64,000 bases of DNA from NCBI GenBank assembly GCA_035503515.1, contig DATJTJ010000145.1:1-64000 (forward strand), written 5' to 3'. The stretch comes from DAIDKA01 sp035503515. GTDB lineage: Bacteria; Pseudomonadota; Gammaproteobacteria; Steroidobacterales; Steroidobacteraceae. The position numbers and the translations under genes were made by a program. Shown in pieces: positions 43,195 to 52,087 of the stretch (its first letter is position 1; every line of letters starts with the position of its first letter). The notes below the pieces were generated by a model that was given only the letters and a program-made list of their open reading frames with translations, did no database searches and was not told where the DNA came from.

Positions 43195-43493
43195 TCGCCA
43201 TTCGAAACCCCGAACAGCTCGGCAGAGCCATTCGCGTTAAGCGCCAGGAGAAAGGCCTCTCGCAGAGCGCCCTGGCGGAGCGCCTCGGCGTCGGACGAAA
43301 GTGGATCCTGGGAATTGAGGCCGGCAATCCAAAAGCCGAATTCGGGCTGATCCTGAAGACTCTGGAACTTCTCGGCCTGCGCACGTCGCTGAGCGAGGCG
43401 AGTCGGCCATCACCCAGCAAAGATCATCCTCAATCCGAACCCTCGCGACTCGATGAGGTGTTTCGGCGTCTGCAGCCACCGGGATCCAAGTGA
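43185..43493 (+). CDS. hipB: HipB-like antitoxin / Xre-family repressor
   Basis: The protein has 102 residues. The HTH domain covers about 8-65: LGRAIRVKRQEKGLSQSALA, ERLGVGRKWILGIEAGNP, then KAEFGLILKTLELLGL. The C-terminal 30 residues are Ser/Pro-rich, ending in LDEVFRRLQ. HipB neutralises the HipA kinase and represses the operon. The ATG lies inside the fourth operator, and its TGA stop overlaps the hipA GTG start by four bases. A longer frame from 43101 reads through the operators and was rejected. Confidence 0.85.
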   Translation: MRDIAIRNPEQLGRAIRVKRQEKGLSQSALAERLGVGRKWILGIEAGNPKAEFGLILKTLELLGLRTSLSEASRPSPSKDHPQSEPSRLDEVFRRLQPPGSK

Positions 43494-44815
43494 GCGAGTT
43501 ACTTGTCGTCATCGAGGGTCAGCTAGCGGGAAGGATCCATGCCGACAAGACCGGTCGGATATCGCTGAGCTACGAGGAGGCGTGGCGCACATCACCACGG
43601 GGCTACTCGCTCTCGGTCAGCATGCCGCTTGCTGCCGTCACCTACTCCCAGAAAGCCGTCTGGCCCTACCTCTGGAACCTTCTGCCGGAGGATCCCAATG
43701 TTCTGCAACGCTGGGCACAGCTGTATCATGTTTCGGCCGGCAACCCATTTAAACTCTTGGGGCACGTTGGCGCCGACGTACCCGGTGCCGCACAATTCAT
43801 ACCTCCAGAGCGTTTTGCCGAGCTCCAAACGGAGCAGCATCCCAGGATCGAATGGATCAGCGTCAACCAGCTGCGCGAGCGCCTACGCCAGTTGCGAGCC
43901 GACATCTCGGCTGTAAGACGACCCGGCGACATCGGCAAAATGAGTCTGCCCGGGGCCCAAGCGAAGACCGCCTTTTTCCACGACCCACGAACCGGTCGTT
44001 GGGGCATTCCAGGCGGGCGTACGCCGACCACTCACATCATTAAGCCATGCATTCCCGGATTCGATGGCTTGGTCGAGAACGAGCATTTGTGCCAGGACAT
44101 CGCGGCAAGGCTGGGGATGCCAGCCGCCCGCTCCTCCGTTCTCATGCTCGACCAACCTTACATCGTCATCGAGCGCTACGACAGGCTGCCGCCGGCCACG
44201 GGCAGCGAGTTCCCACGACGCATTCATCAGGAGGACATGTGCCAGGCCCTCGGTTTGATGCCCACACGAAAGTATCAAGAGGAGGGCGGGCCGGGGATTG
44301 CGAAAATCACGACGCTCATCAGACGGGTAAGCGCAGACCCTGAGACCGACGTAGAACGGTTCTTGCGAGCGACCATGTTCAACTGGCTCATCGGAGGAAC
44401 CGATGCGCACGCAAAGAACTACTCGCTTCTGATCGACGCCGGCGACGCCATAAGGCTCGCGCCGCTTTACGATCTGTCCAGTCAGCTACCCTACCCAGAC
44501 CTGATTACACAACGTGTCTCGATGAAGATCGGCGATCACTACGACATGGAACTCGTGCGCCTGGCCGATTGGAAAGACCTGGCTCGAAGCTGCGATCTTG
44601 ATGAGGAGCGGGTCACGACCACGCTGATGGAAATGGCTCAAGCACTGCCTGCCGTGGTGTCGGCCGCGCATGCCCAGGCTCGAACGGACGGGTTGTCAGA
44701 GAAGGTGATCGACCCGCTGGCAGAACAGCTGATGGTGACCGCCGGCAAGCGGCTCACGTCGCTTACAGCGACAAGGTCGAGCGGCTCCCCCCGGAGAAGG
44801 CTGCGGTCTCGATAG
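43490..44815 (+). CDS. hipA: HipA-family serine/threonine kinase toxin
   Basis: The protein has 441 residues, practically the length of E. coli HipA (440). The N-terminal subdomain is followed by the kinase fold. SLPGAQAKTAF is the P-loop-like segment with the conserved Ser. GGTDAHAKNYSLL carries catalytic Asp305. LAPLYDLSSQ carries metal-binding Asp328. The 23-residue spacing equals that of Asp309/Asp332 in E. coli. HipA kinases phosphorylate glutamyl-tRNA synthetase or related targets and cause dormancy. All catalytic residues are intact, so the toxin is probably active and held by HipB. The start is GTG. Confidence 0.9.
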   Translation: MSELLVVIEGQLAGRIHADKTGRISLSYEEAWRTSPRGYSLSVSMPLAAVTYSQKAVWPYLWNLLPEDPNVLQRWAQLYHVSAGNPFKLLGHVGADVPGAAQFIPPERFAELQTEQHPRIEWISVNQLRERLRQLRADISAVRRPGDIGKMSLPGAQAKTAFFHDPRTGRWGIPGGRTPTTHIIKPCIPGFDGLVENEHLCQDIAARLGMPAARSSVLMLDQPYIVIERYDRLPPATGSEFPRRIHQEDMCQALGLMPTRKYQEEGGPGIAKITTLIRRVSADPETDVERFLRATMFNWLIGGTDAHAKNYSLLIDAGDAIRLAPLYDLSSQLPYPDLITQRVSMKIGDHYDMELVRLADWKDLARSCDLDEERVTTTLMEMAQALPAVVSAAHAQARTDGLSEKVIDPLAEQLMVTAGKRLTSLTATRSSGSPRRRLRSR

Positions 44816-44896
44816 GCACCTGTTTGCGGGGTGCGATCGGCTGCACAAGCACGCCAAAAGAGGATAATGGGCCACCACCCACGGGAGACCCTCGCG

Positions 44897-45352
44897 ATGC
44901 GCCGCCTTACGATCTCGGTCGATGACGATCTGGCTGACACCTTTGACCGGTTCATGCATGAAAAAGGGTACGAAAACCGCTCTGAGGCCTTTCGTGACCT
45001 GGTACGCAATGCTTTGGGCAGTGCGGGCATCCAAAAAGGATCGGCCAAGTATTGCGTGGGCGCACTGAGCTACGTGTACAACCATCATGAGCGCCAACTC
45101 GCCAGCCGACTCACGAATCTGCACCACGCTCACCACGACCTCACGGTTTCGACCATGCACGCCCACCTGGACCACGAGAACTGTCTCGAAACGGTCATTC
45201 TGAGGGGCCGGACCGACCAGGTGATTCCCTTCGCGGAAAGCGTCATCGCCCAAAGCGGCGTGCGCCATGGACGCTTTCACCCCGTTCCGATCGAAATGGA
45301 CGACACCCAATCCCGGCAGCATCGGCACGTTCATGCCCGCCCGTCGACGTGA
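44897..45352 (+). CDS. nikR: Nickel-responsive regulator NikR
   Basis: The protein has 151 residues. The ribbon-helix-helix DNA-binding domain (RRLTISVDDDLADTFDRFM, NRSEAFRDLVR) is followed by an ACT-like nickel domain. The four nickel ligands of E. coli NikR have counterparts His77, His88, His90 and Cys96 in LHHAHHDLTVSTMHAHLDHENC. GVRHGRFHPVP closes the domain. NikR represses nickel uptake genes when nickel is plentiful. Here no nikABCDE is adjacent; the next gene is a TonB receptor preceded by two NikR-like operators. The start was set at the RHH motif. Confidence 0.93.
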   Translation: MRRLTISVDDDLADTFDRFMHEKGYENRSEAFRDLVRNALGSAGIQKGSAKYCVGALSYVYNHHERQLASRLTNLHHAHHDLTVSTMHAHLDHENCLETVILRGRTDQVIPFAESVIAQSGVRHGRFHPVPIEMDDTQSRQHRHVHARPST

Positions 45353-45442
45353 CGGCGCTTCGCCGCACTGTCGAGATCAAGTCCGTTGCCGTAAATAAAT
45401 AATTCCAGCCCTGCATCCGCCTCGGCGCCGCGCGCGTAGTCG

Positions 45443-45514
45443 GTATTAAGAAATTGCAGTTCCTCATACGGGTGGTTGCGATAGTGTGTATGATTTTTTG
45501 GTAAATCATCATAC
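45443..45514 (+). promoter_or_regulatory. Two NikR-like operators upstream of the TonB receptor
   Basis: The half-sites GTATTA (45443-45448) and TCATAC (45464-45469), and GTATGA (45488-45493) and TCATAC (45509-45514), form two copies of GTATxA-N15-TCATAC. The E. coli nik operator is GTATGA-N16-TCATAC, so the half-sites match and the spacer is one base shorter. The centres are 45 bases apart. The downstream site ends about 30 bases before the receptor ATG, so repression of the receptor by Ni-NikR is likely. Autoregulation of nikR is not indicated. Confidence 0.7.
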
Positions 45515-45545
45515 TCGCACACAAATACGCGAGGTGGGCGCAGGG

Positions 45546-47822
45546 ATGTCCAGAAAGACAAGGAACTCGGCCGGTCTTTGCCGAATGACCGGCCGGCGAA
45601 TGCTCGGAAGGCTGGGTGCCGCGGCCACGCTCGGCGCCGCCGTCGCGGTGGTCACTCCAAGCGTGCAGGCAGAGACGGTCGCGGTTGACGCCGCGGCGAG
45701 CGAAGCACCGCTGGCCGAGGTCACGGTGACCGCGACCCGCCTGGAACTTCTGGGTACCGCCGCAACCGCCAGCGAGGGTGTCGTCACCGAAGAGGAACTG
45801 CAGCTGCTGCCGGCGTACCGACCCGGTCAACTGCTGGAGACCGTGCCCGGCCTCATCGTCACCCTGCATAGTGGCGAAGGCAAGGCAAATCAGTACCTTC
45901 TGCGCGGGTACAACCTCGATCACGGCACCGACCTCGAGACGTACGTCGATGGCATGCCCATCAATCAACCCACCCATGCGCATGGGCAGGGCTATACCGA
46001 CATGAACTTCCTCATACCCGAGCTCGCGGATGGGTTGACCTACACCAAGGGGACCTACTACGCGGATGTCGGGGACTTCGGCGCGGTGGGCTCGGTCCAC
46101 ATGAGCCTCCTGGATCGGATCCCGGATGAGGTCTCGGCAACCCTCGGCATGTACGGGTTCCAGCGCGTCTTCGGCGCGGGAACTCAGGCGGTCGGCAACG
46201 GCCGGCTGCTGACCGCGGTGGAGGTGCAGCACTACGATGGGCCCTTCGATACGCCCGATGACCAGCGCAAGGAGAATTTCGTCATGCGCTACAGCGAGGG
46301 CGACACCCACGACGGCTATTCGGTCACCGGCATGGTGTATCACGGCCTGTGGACCAACACGACCGACATTCCGGTGCGCGCCATCGACGAGGGCATCGTC
46401 CCGGATCGTTTTGGCTCCCTCGATCCGAGTGATGGTGGGCGCGCCTGGCGCGCCAGCCTCTCCTTCAACGGCTACGAATCATTGGGGGACGGTGAGCTCG
46501 CCACCAGCGCGTTCTTCATTGAAAATCAGCTGCATCTGATCAACAACTTCACGCACGACCTGGCTGATCCGGTACACGGGGACCAGGAGGACCAGATGGA
46601 GAACCGGCATGCCATGGGCGGCCAGGCCAAATACACGTTGCCTGTTGCATTGGGCCCCTTCACCAATGAGCTTCAGGTGGGCATCCTGACGCGCTATGAC
46701 CTGCTGCACGTCGGGCGCAATCCCAGCGAGGACCAGGTGTCGCTCACGGAGGCGCAGACGGGAGATGACCCGTCGTTCATCAACAACGACCGGGTCTGGC
46801 TGTTCGCCGGTGCGGCCTATGCGCAGATCACGACCCACTGGACCTCCCGGTTTCGCAGTGTCCTGGGATTCCGGGAGGATTATCAGCATGGGACGGACAT
46901 CGACTACGAAGCTGCGCTTCATGAGACGGCCGGGTACACCAACGGTGGCACGGCCCAACAGCAGCTGCCCCAACCCAAGGCCAGCCTCATCTTCACGGCG
47001 AATGATGCGCTTGAATTCTATGCGAGCATCGGCCGCGGCTTTCACAGTGCCGATCTTCGCGGGGTGAACCAGGACGTCAGTGTCGACCTGGGCCTGCCCC
47101 ACACCCAGCTTCTGTCCCGGCAGGAAGGACAGGAAATCGGCGTTCGCGCCAACCCGGCCCCGAACATCGCGCTCACCTTTGCCGTCTTCAATCTGTGGCA
47201 GCAATCCGAAACCATCATCGATCCCGACGTGGGTGCCGATTCGGCAGGTCCCCCGAGCAGGCGCTACGGTTTCGAGGTGAACCTCACCTACAAGATCAAC
47301 CAATACCTGGAGTTCTACGGCAGCTATTCGGGTGACCACACGCGCTTCACCCAACCCTTCGACGACGGCACGGGCCACCTGGGCGAGTACATCACGGATG
47401 CGCCCAAGGCGACCGGTTCCCTTACCTTGTACCTGACGGATCTGGGCCCCTGGAGCGCAGGCCTGAGCTACCGTTATCTGGGCAACTATCCGCTGTCGTC
47501 GGGGCCGTGCAACGACGCCGCCGCGGTCCATGACTTTCCCGATGTGGCGACCTCCTGCGCCAATGCGCCCACCGCCCAGGGTCAGGTCAACGGCAGAGGC
47601 TTCGGGGAAACCAACCTCGACATCCACTATGCGTTCCCCGCGCATCTGACCGCGTCAGTGGGCATCTACAACCTGTTCAACGTGCACGCGGATGCCGCGG
47701 AGTTCTGGTACGTCGATCGGCTGCAGAATGAGATCGGCAGCTACCCGGACGGGCGGGCCGACATTCACATCCATCCGCTGGAGCCCATCATGGCGCGCTT
47801 CACGCTTGCCAAGCAGTTCTAG
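45546..47822 (+). CDS. TonB-dependent receptor, probable nickel (or other metal) transporter
   Basis: The protein has 758 residues. A Ala-rich signal peptide (to about residue 40) is followed by the TonB-box region LAEVTVTATRLE. The plug contains YLLRGYNLDHGTDLETYVDG and the His-containing NQPTHAHGQGYTDMNF. The barrel ends in FTLAKQF. This His-containing plug type is common among receptors near metal genes. Two NikR-like operators precede the gene, and nikR is directly upstream, so nickel import is the leading hypothesis. The start at 45546 has GAGGTGG upstream; 45486 would place the start inside an operator. Confidence 0.88.
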   Translation: MSRKTRNSAGLCRMTGRRMLGRLGAAATLGAAVAVVTPSVQAETVAVDAAASEAPLAEVTVTATRLELLGTAATASEGVVTEEELQLLPAYRPGQLLETVPGLIVTLHSGEGKANQYLLRGYNLDHGTDLETYVDGMPINQPTHAHGQGYTDMNFLIPELADGLTYTKGTYYADVGDFGAVGSVHMSLLDRIPDEVSATLGMYGFQRVFGAGTQAVGNGRLLTAVEVQHYDGPFDTPDDQRKENFVMRYSEGDTHDGYSVTGMVYHGLWTNTTDIPVRAIDEGIVPDRFGSLDPSDGGRAWRASLSFNGYESLGDGELATSAFFIENQLHLINNFTHDLADPVHGDQEDQMENRHAMGGQAKYTLPVALGPFTNELQVGILTRYDLLHVGRNPSEDQVSLTEAQTGDDPSFINNDRVWLFAGAAYAQITTHWTSRFRSVLGFREDYQHGTDIDYEAALHETAGYTNGGTAQQQLPQPKASLIFTANDALEFYASIGRGFHSADLRGVNQDVSVDLGLPHTQLLSRQEGQEIGVRANPAPNIALTFAVFNLWQQSETIIDPDVGADSAGPPSRRYGFEVNLTYKINQYLEFYGSYSGDHTRFTQPFDDGTGHLGEYITDAPKATGSLTLYLTDLGPWSAGLSYRYLGNYPLSSGPCNDAAAVHDFPDVATSCANAPTAQGQVNGRGFGETNLDIHYAFPAHLTASVGIYNLFNVHADAAEFWYVDRLQNEIGSYPDGRADIHIHPLEPIMARFTLAKQF

Positions 47823-47837
47823 CGCCTGTCGGGACCC

Positions 47838-49031
47838 ATGGCCACCCCGTCGTTCGGTCTTGCGGAGTTGCTCGACCCCGTCAGCTGCGACGCCTTTTTC
47901 AGGCTGCACTGGGAAAGGAAGCCGCTGCACCTCCGCCGCTCGAACGCCGCCTACTACTCGCGGCTGCTGACGCTTTCCGATCTGGAAAAGTTGATCGGCA
48001 GGCCCGGGATGCGCTTTCCCGCGATCCAGCTGAGCAGGTCAGGCAGCTATTATCCCGCCAGCGTCTTCACGGAAGACCGGAGGCTGGGACCGGACACGTT
48101 CACGGGTGTGGTGAACTTTCCGCGGCTGAATGCCGAATATCGGGCAGGCGCCACGGTCGTCCTGCCAGGGCTGCACATGACGTGGCAGCCGCTCGCCGAA
48201 TTATGCAGCCGACTTGATGACCAGTTGAATCACGTCGCCCATGCGAACGCCTATCTGACACCGGGGAACACGGCAGGATTTGCGCCGCATTACGACACGC
48301 ACGAAATCCTGGTGCTGCAACTGTCCGGTGCAAAACGGTGGCGGGTCTATGCGCCGCCGATCGAGCTCCCGCACCGCCGGCAGCCCTTTGACCCCGTGGG
48401 CTACGTGCTTCCGGAAGAACCGGTACTCGAGGTCGAACTCACCCCCGGGGACCTGCTGTATCTGCCCCGCGGCTATGTCCATACCACCACCACGTCGGCG
48501 GCCAGTTCCGCGCATGTGACGATTGGAATCGACGTCTACACCTGGCTGGACCTTGCCGGTGAGGTGATGCGGCAGGCATTGACCTCGCCGAAGTTCCGCG
48601 CGGCGCTGCCGCCCGGATTCAGCAGCCGCGCCGACAGGCACCCGCTTGCCGAGGAGCTGTCGTCGGTACTGACGGAGCTCACCCGAGTCGCGAGCGTCGA
48701 TTCGCTGGTCGAGGACTTTCTGGCGGGGGTCGCAGGCAGGAGCACCCCACCGCGTGGCGACTTTCACGCCGAGGTTACCGTGGTGCAGGCCCATACGCCG
48801 CTCGTGGCGCCGGATCCTCACTCTTATCGACTCGCGACGATGGAGGGGCAGGCGGCGCTCGAGTTTCGCGGGCGCCGCTATCTCCTGCCGGCTGCGGCGC
48901 TGCCCGCTTTGCAGGCCATGCAGTCTCGGCGAACCTTCACGGCGAGCGAGCTACCCGCGGGGCTCGATATCGAGTCGCGGCTCGCGTTGGTCCGAACCCT
49001 CGTCGAGAAGAAATTTCTGACGATCGCCTGA
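47838..49031 (+). CDS. JmjC/cupin-4 family Fe(II)/2-oxoglutarate oxygenase (RoxA/NO66-like)
   Basis: The protein has 397 residues. The JmjC core has iron ligands His151 and Asp153 (HYDTHEILVLQLSGAKRW) and His215 in LYLPRGYVHTTTT, as in ribosomal oxygenases that hydroxylate Arg or His of ribosomal proteins. A winged-helix-like C-terminal part ends in LVRTLVEKKFLTI. It lies 15 bases after the receptor and is very probably in the same NikR-controlled operon. JmjC enzymes are known to be sensitive to nickel replacing iron, which makes this placement notable. Substrate unknown; a role in modifying a uptake-related peptide is possible. Confidence 0.85.
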   Translation: MATPSFGLAELLDPVSCDAFFRLHWERKPLHLRRSNAAYYSRLLTLSDLEKLIGRPGMRFPAIQLSRSGSYYPASVFTEDRRLGPDTFTGVVNFPRLNAEYRAGATVVLPGLHMTWQPLAELCSRLDDQLNHVAHANAYLTPGNTAGFAPHYDTHEILVLQLSGAKRWRVYAPPIELPHRRQPFDPVGYVLPEEPVLEVELTPGDLLYLPRGYVHTTTTSAASSAHVTIGIDVYTWLDLAGEVMRQALTSPKFRAALPPGFSSRADRHPLAEELSSVLTELTRVASVDSLVEDFLAGVAGRSTPPRGDFHAEVTVVQAHTPLVAPDPHSYRLATMEGQAALEFRGRRYLLPAAALPALQAMQSRRTFTASELPAGLDIESRLALVRTLVEKKFLTIA

Positions 49032-49144
49032 CTGCGAAGCCATCGGCGTTGCGCGCATTTGACTTCCCCGGGCGCAACACGGAGTATCTGGAGCCCCGGG
49101 AAGCCGCCTCGACGGCCAGGCGTGAAGCGAGTCTCGTGAGCCGG

Positions 49145-49573
49145 ATGAACCGCAAGTGTGCCCGTGCATGGATGGCGTGGCTGTTGCCCGCCCTGGTCCT
49201 GCGCTCGCTCATTCCTATCGGATTCATGCCCACGATCACGCCGGGACATGGCGTTGAGCTTGCGCTGTGTGACACCTACGCACCTGTCCCGATGATGCCG
49301 GCGTCCGGGCCGATGGAAATGTCGCAGGACATGCCCATGGCCGACGGCATGGACATGCAATCCGATGCGGGTTCCGCGGCAGGGCATCACGGAGCTCATG
49401 AGGATCGTGGCACCTGTCTGTATGGCACGAGCCCCGCCCTGGGCGCGCCCCTCGCACTGTTCCTGCCTTCCCCGCGGCCGCAGCCGGATTCGGATCCTGT
49501 GGCGGCGATTGCTCAGGTCAGCCACTACCAGGCTCCCTCCCGCGCGCAGTCCGCGCGCGGCCCTCCCGTCTAG
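49145..49573 (+). CDS. Met/His-rich exported protein, DUF2946-like
   Basis: The protein has 142 residues. The N-terminal hydrophobic segment (AWMAWLLPALVLRSLIPIGFMP) is typical for DUF2946. It is followed by a loop with LALCD, then a Met/Asp/His-rich region (MEMSQDMPMADGMDMQSDAG, GHHGAHED). A conserved GTCLYGTSPALGAPLALFLP precedes a Pro-rich tail. DUF2946 proteins often accompany metal-uptake receptors. The Met and His clusters suggest soft-metal binding (copper or nickel) in the periplasm. The start is preferred at MNRK; no strong Shine-Dalgarno site is visible. It lies between the JmjC gene and a TonB receptor. Confidence 0.7.
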   Translation: MNRKCARAWMAWLLPALVLRSLIPIGFMPTITPGHGVELALCDTYAPVPMMPASGPMEMSQDMPMADGMDMQSDAGSAAGHHGAHEDRGTCLYGTSPALGAPLALFLPSPRPQPDSDPVAAIAQVSHYQAPSRAQSARGPPV

Positions 49574-49687
49574 AGACCGACCGCTCCACCGCCGCTGAAC
49601 CCCAGCGCCCCTCGGGCGAAGGCTGCGGCCGTTTGCTACGTGCGAGTGCGTATCCGGGCTCGGGCTCGGGTTTCTTGGGAGATTTCC

Positions 49688-51970
49688 ATGTTCATTGCGA
49701 CCCGTCAGCCGCTGGCAGCGTCCGGCAGGATTCTGATGACATCATTGCGGCTGCAGGGCGCCGCAGTGCTCGTCCTGCTCCTGTTCCTCGTTCCCGCGCG
49801 CGGCTGGGCCGCAGCGTACGGAAGCGTGAGTGGCACTGTCACGGATGACGCCGGGAATGCCGTAGCCCAGGCGCAGGTCGCCCTCGAGGCGGCTGACCAT
49901 ACCAGGGTCCTCGGCACCACGGACTCCAGGGGTCGCTTCGAATTCCTGATGGTGGCGATCGGCCATTACACCCTCACGGTCTCCTCCGGCGACTTCAAGC
50001 CTGTCACGCAGCCCGTGACGGTGAAGGCGGGATACTTTCCTTCGGCGCAGATCGAACTGTCGAAGCTCGCCGAGGTGACCGTGACGGCACCACGGCTGCA
50101 GGTGGTGGCCTCCGTGACTCCCGTGACGATGGTGAGCCAGCAGGACATCGAAAGCACTCCCGGAGCGACCAACGTCAACAGTCTCGCGATGATCACGGAC
50201 TATGTGCCGGGGGCCTATCAGGCCCATGACATGCTGCACATGCGCGGTGGGCACCAGACCAACTGGCTGATCGACGGGGTCGAGATTCCGAACACCAACA
50301 TTGCGGAGAACCTCGGTCCGGCAGTCAATCCCCAGGATATCCAGAACCTGGGTGTCGAGCGCGGCGGTTATCTCGCCGACGAGGGCGACCGTACCTACGG
50401 CATCTTCAATGTGATTCCCAAGAGTGGCTTCAGCAGCAAGGATGAGGCGCAGCTGGATGTCACGGCGGGCAATTTCGGCCAGACCGACGACTATGCGAGC
50501 GTTGCCAGCCACACCGACGATTTCGCCTATTACGCGAGCGTCGAGGGCAACCGCAGCAATCTGGGACTGCAGACGCCGGTTTCCTCCGTCATCCATGACG
50601 AGTCCCAAGGGTATGGTGGCTTCACCAAACTTCAATACAACCCCACCACCCAGGATGCGGTGACCTTCATCGCGCAGGTGCGACAGGACCGATACCAGAT
50701 CCCGGACTGCAATGCGCCACTCGATGACTATCCGGACTGCCTCACGCAATTGGGTGACGTGCAGGGCGAGTCGGACAATTTCGCGCTGTTGTCATGGGCC
50801 CACACGTTGGGCAGCAGTGCAGTGCTCACGAGTTCGGTGTTCTACCACTTCGAGCGCTCGGACTATGACGGTAGCGAGGCCGACTATCCGGTCGTCACCC
50901 ATTATCACCACAACTCCCAATACGAAGGAGCCGAGGAGCAGCTGCAGATGACCGTCAGTCGCCATCACCTGGATGTCGGCGTCTACGGTTTCGGGCAGCA
51001 GGACCAGGCGAACTTCAATCTGCTCTTCGCCGACGGCAGTTCGCCGACGCTTCAGGAACTGCAAAGCCCCACCGGTGGCCTGATCACCGCCTGGGTGCAG
51101 GACACCTTCGAGGCGACGCGTTGGCTCAATCTGTCCGCAGGGGTGCGGGAGACCTATTTCCAGGGCCCCGTCACGGAGAACGCGACGGATCCGCGCCTCG
51201 GCGTGACCGTCCAGCTGCCCAAGCTGGACTGGGTGCTGAGCGCGTTCTGGGGCAAGTACTATCAGGCGCCGCCGCTGGAGACCCTCGCGGGACCGTTGGT
51301 CAACTATGCGAGCGCCAACGACACCGCCTTCCTGCCCCTCAAGGGGGAGCGCGACACGGAGCGGCAATTCGGCATCACGATCCCGGTGCAGGGCTGGAGT
51401 ATCGAGGCCGACTACTTCGTCACGCAGTCGCGCAACTTCTTTGATCACAATCCGCTGGGGGATTCGGACATCTACCTGCCGGTCACGGACCAGGGCGCCC
51501 TCATCGAGGGCCGGGAGCTCACGGTGCGTTCTCCCGATTCCTGGGCCTATGGCCAGGTGCACCTCGCCTACTCGAACCAGACGGCCGATTGTTTCGGGTC
51601 GATCACCGGGGGACTGCTGGTCGCCGGCGCCGAGTGCGGTGGCTACACCGCGCTCGACCATGATCAGCGCAACACGCTGAATCTGGGCTATTACAATTCA
51701 AAGCTGCCCTACCAGCTCTTCGTCAGCGCCAATCTGTCGGCCAACTCGGGACTGTCCAATGGCGATGGTCCATCGAGCCATCTGCCGAGCTACGTGCTCC
51801 TTGACCTGACCCTGGGTCGGCATATCACGCCGGACCTGTCGGCATCGATTACCGGGCTGAACGTCACCAACAAGCACCTCTTGACCGACAACAGCCAGAC
51901 CTTTGGCGGCGTTCATTGGAATAACCCGTTTCAAATCTACGCCGAGCTGCATTACCGGTTCAATTACTGA
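49688..51970 (+). CDS. TonB-dependent receptor with N-terminal carboxypeptidase-regulatory-like domain
   Basis: The protein has 760 residues. A signal peptide (to about residue 42) precedes a beta-sandwich CarboxypepD_reg-like domain (about 45-130: GSVSGTVTDDAGNAVAQAQV, TTDSRGRFEFLMV). Then come the plug (MLHMRGGHQTNWLIDGVEIP, GYLADEGDRTYGIFNVIPKS) and the barrel, ending in LHYRFNY. Start 49688 has GGGAG seven bases upstream; an in-frame ATG at 49736 also exists. It follows the DUF2946-like gene by 114 bases and belongs to the same putative metal-uptake locus. No NikR-like site was seen directly before it. Confidence 0.88.
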   Translation: MFIATRQPLAASGRILMTSLRLQGAAVLVLLLFLVPARGWAAAYGSVSGTVTDDAGNAVAQAQVALEAADHTRVLGTTDSRGRFEFLMVAIGHYTLTVSSGDFKPVTQPVTVKAGYFPSAQIELSKLAEVTVTAPRLQVVASVTPVTMVSQQDIESTPGATNVNSLAMITDYVPGAYQAHDMLHMRGGHQTNWLIDGVEIPNTNIAENLGPAVNPQDIQNLGVERGGYLADEGDRTYGIFNVIPKSGFSSKDEAQLDVTAGNFGQTDDYASVASHTDDFAYYASVEGNRSNLGLQTPVSSVIHDESQGYGGFTKLQYNPTTQDAVTFIAQVRQDRYQIPDCNAPLDDYPDCLTQLGDVQGESDNFALLSWAHTLGSSAVLTSSVFYHFERSDYDGSEADYPVVTHYHHNSQYEGAEEQLQMTVSRHHLDVGVYGFGQQDQANFNLLFADGSSPTLQELQSPTGGLITAWVQDTFEATRWLNLSAGVRETYFQGPVTENATDPRLGVTVQLPKLDWVLSAFWGKYYQAPPLETLAGPLVNYASANDTAFLPLKGERDTERQFGITIPVQGWSIEADYFVTQSRNFFDHNPLGDSDIYLPVTDQGALIEGRELTVRSPDSWAYGQVHLAYSNQTADCFGSITGGLLVAGAECGGYTALDHDQRNTLNLGYYNSKLPYQLFVSANLSANSGLSNGDGPSSHLPSYVLLDLTLGRHITPDLSASITGLNVTNKHLLTDNSQTFGGVHWNNPFQIYAELHYRFNY

Positions 51971-51990
51971 TCCTGCCGCATTGCCATCGA

Positions 51991-52015
51991 CGGAGGCGCC
52001 CCGGGGCTGCCTCCG
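51991..52015 (+). terminator. Hairpin after the TonB receptor
   Basis: CGGAGGC and GCCTCCG pair, with an inner GCCCC/GGGGC stem and one bulged T. It lies 20 bases after the receptor stop. No T-run follows. Confidence 0.4.
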
Positions 52016-52087
52016 GTTCGGCCGCCACTCGCAGCGTCAGCGTGTCCCTGTACTACAATGTCCTGCACAGGTCTTGTGGGGAACCCT

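Noticed and set aside
45331..45561. Minus-strand small frame over the NikR operators
   Set aside because: There is no ribosome-binding site or family feature; the region is better explained as regulatory.
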